This document shows positions 63,383 to 64,000 of a DNA stretch of 64,000 nucleotides, one piece after another. Position 1 is the stretch's first letter; each line of letters starts with the position of its first letter. The position numbers and the translations under genes are program-made. Origin of the DNA: Actinokineospora iranica. GTDB taxonomy: Bacteria; Actinomycetota; Actinomycetes; Mycobacteriales; Pseudonocardiaceae. Location: NCBI RefSeq assembly GCF_900101685.1, contig NZ_FMZZ01000021.1:1-64000 (forward strand), given 5' to 3'. The notes under the pieces are model-generated. The model saw nothing but the letters and a program-made list of their open reading frames with translations, was not told the DNA's origin and did not search any database.

Positions 63383-64000
63383 TTAGGTCAACCCGGGCAG
63401 TGGCGGGTCTCCCTCGGACCAGCGGACCAGGCGGCGGGCCTTGCCCACCTCGGTCCTGGGCACACTGCCCGGCATGAGCACCCGCACGTCACACCCGAGG
63501 CCCAGGCGTTCCCGCAGGGCCAGGACCAGATCGGCCCGGAGGGTGTCGGTGTCGATGCCGTCGGACATCGGCTCGACCGCCACGAGTAGCTCTGCCCGTG
63601 CCGCCACTCTGCGGTCCTCGACCACCAGGTAATGCGGGCTTACCCGGTCGTCGGCAAGCAGTACTGACTCGACCTCGGTAGGGAACACGTTCACGCCGCG
63701 GATCACCAGCATGTCGTCCGTGCGGCCCAGCACCTTCGACATGCGCCGCAACGTCCGGGGCGAACCCGGCGCCGGTCCGGTCAGTGTGGCCACGTCCCCC
63801 GACCGGTAGCGCAGCAACGGCATCCCCGTCTTCGTCAACGTCGTGAACACCAACTCCCCGGGCGACCCGTCCGGCACCGGGCTCCCGTCGGCGTCCACGC
63901 ACTCCGGGTAGAAGTGGTCCTCGGCGACGTTCAACAGCCCCTCCGAGTCCAGCGACTCGCACGCCACCCCCGGCCCGATGATCTCCGAAAGCCCGTACAA
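63383..64000 (-). CDS. paaK: Phenylacetate-CoA ligase (3' part, runs off the window)
   Basis: The C-terminal 205 residues of an ANL-superfamily ligase that activates phenylacetate or a related aryl acid with ATP and CoA. Visible are YGLSEIIGPGVACE, GELVFTTLTKTGMPLLRYRS with the GD that follows (ATP-binding motif), and the C-terminal-domain hinge GRTDDMLVIRGVNVFPTEVE, all characteristic of PaaK. The ending PRTEVGKARRLVRW carries the late catalytic lysine. The start lies beyond 64000. Other PaaK-like ligases in secondary metabolism look similar. Confidence 0.9.
   Translation of the reverse strand: MYGLSEIIGPGVACESLDSEGLLNVAEDHFYPECVDADGSPVPDGSPGELVFTTLTKTGMPLLRYRSGDVATLTGPAPGSPRTLRRMSKVLGRTDDMLVIRGVNVFPTEVESVLLADDRVSPHYLVVEDRRVAARAELLVAVEPMSDGIDTDTLRADLVLALRERLGLGCDVRVLMPGSVPRTEVGKARRLVRWSEGDPPLPGLT

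Overview
This is 64 kb of a high-GC actinobacterial chromosome, most likely from the Pseudonocardiaceae or a close relative (inference). The evidence is very strong G/C bias at third codon positions, a WhiB7 regulator, DUF5753/DUF397 regulator pairs, a mycobacterial-type UvrD2, an EspG/PPE/DUF3558 operon, and many genes whose -10 box (TANNNT) lies 6-8 nt before the start codon, which implies leaderless mRNAs.

Layout. 0-0.4 kb: 3' end of a 23S rRNA, a 5S rRNA and a strong terminator. 0.5-6.3 kb: GNAT enzyme, amidotransferase-like protein, glnE, thioesterase, TetR. 6.2-12.5 kb: two methyltransferases, a P-loop protein, and a small metabolic group (O-methyltransferase; PLP decarboxylase plus P450). 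12.5-13.3 kb: two small unknown ORFs between near-identical hairpins. 13.4-15.5 kb: glnA and an RDD protein. 15.5-19.2 kb: ESX-accessory operon without an ESX core. 19.3-22.2 kb: two divergent DUF5753 regulators with small partner genes. 22.3-23.2 kb: a decayed toxin-immunity pair. 23.3-28.9 kb: GNAT, Uma2, DUF4191, uvrD2, and whiB7 with a long attenuated leader. 29-38.4 kb: DUF742-type protein, methyltransferase, ABC1 kinase, repeat-rich gap, ThiF-like protein, metallopeptidases, YlbL-type protease, PPA1309 protein. 38.6-41.7 kb: large UPF0182 membrane protein. 41.7-42.3 kb: two identical initiator tRNAs. 42.3-48.4 kb: FMN reductase, PadR, prfB, ftsEX, smpB, amidohydrolase. 48.4-54.7 kb: membrane protein, lon with a HAIR-like operator, a three-gene sensor/kinase/regulator operon, ssrA. 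54.9-64 kb: SixA-type phosphatase, DedA, secreted beta-propeller protein, a frameshifted DUF2127 gene, hrpB, a MauE-DsbA pair and the 3' part of a phenylacetate-CoA ligase.

Functional links. glnA (glutamine synthetase) and glnE (its adenylyltransferase) are 8 kb apart. smpB and ssrA form the complete trans-translation pair, with prfB and lon nearby. ftsE and ftsX are adjacent. MauE and DsbA look like an envelope redox pair.

Most notable observations. (1) A frameshifted deaminase-toxin and Imm1-like immunity gene pair. (2) Two tiny leader ORFs that share both their first and last bases and are each fused by a GTGA overlap to unrelated downstream genes. (3) A 134-codon ORF in the whiB7 leader whose stop codon lies in a hairpin directly before an intrinsic terminator. 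(4) A 147-bp imperfect palindrome. (5) A cassette of small ORFs between duplicated hairpins. (6) A P450 with an unusual I-helix next to a PLP decarboxylase.
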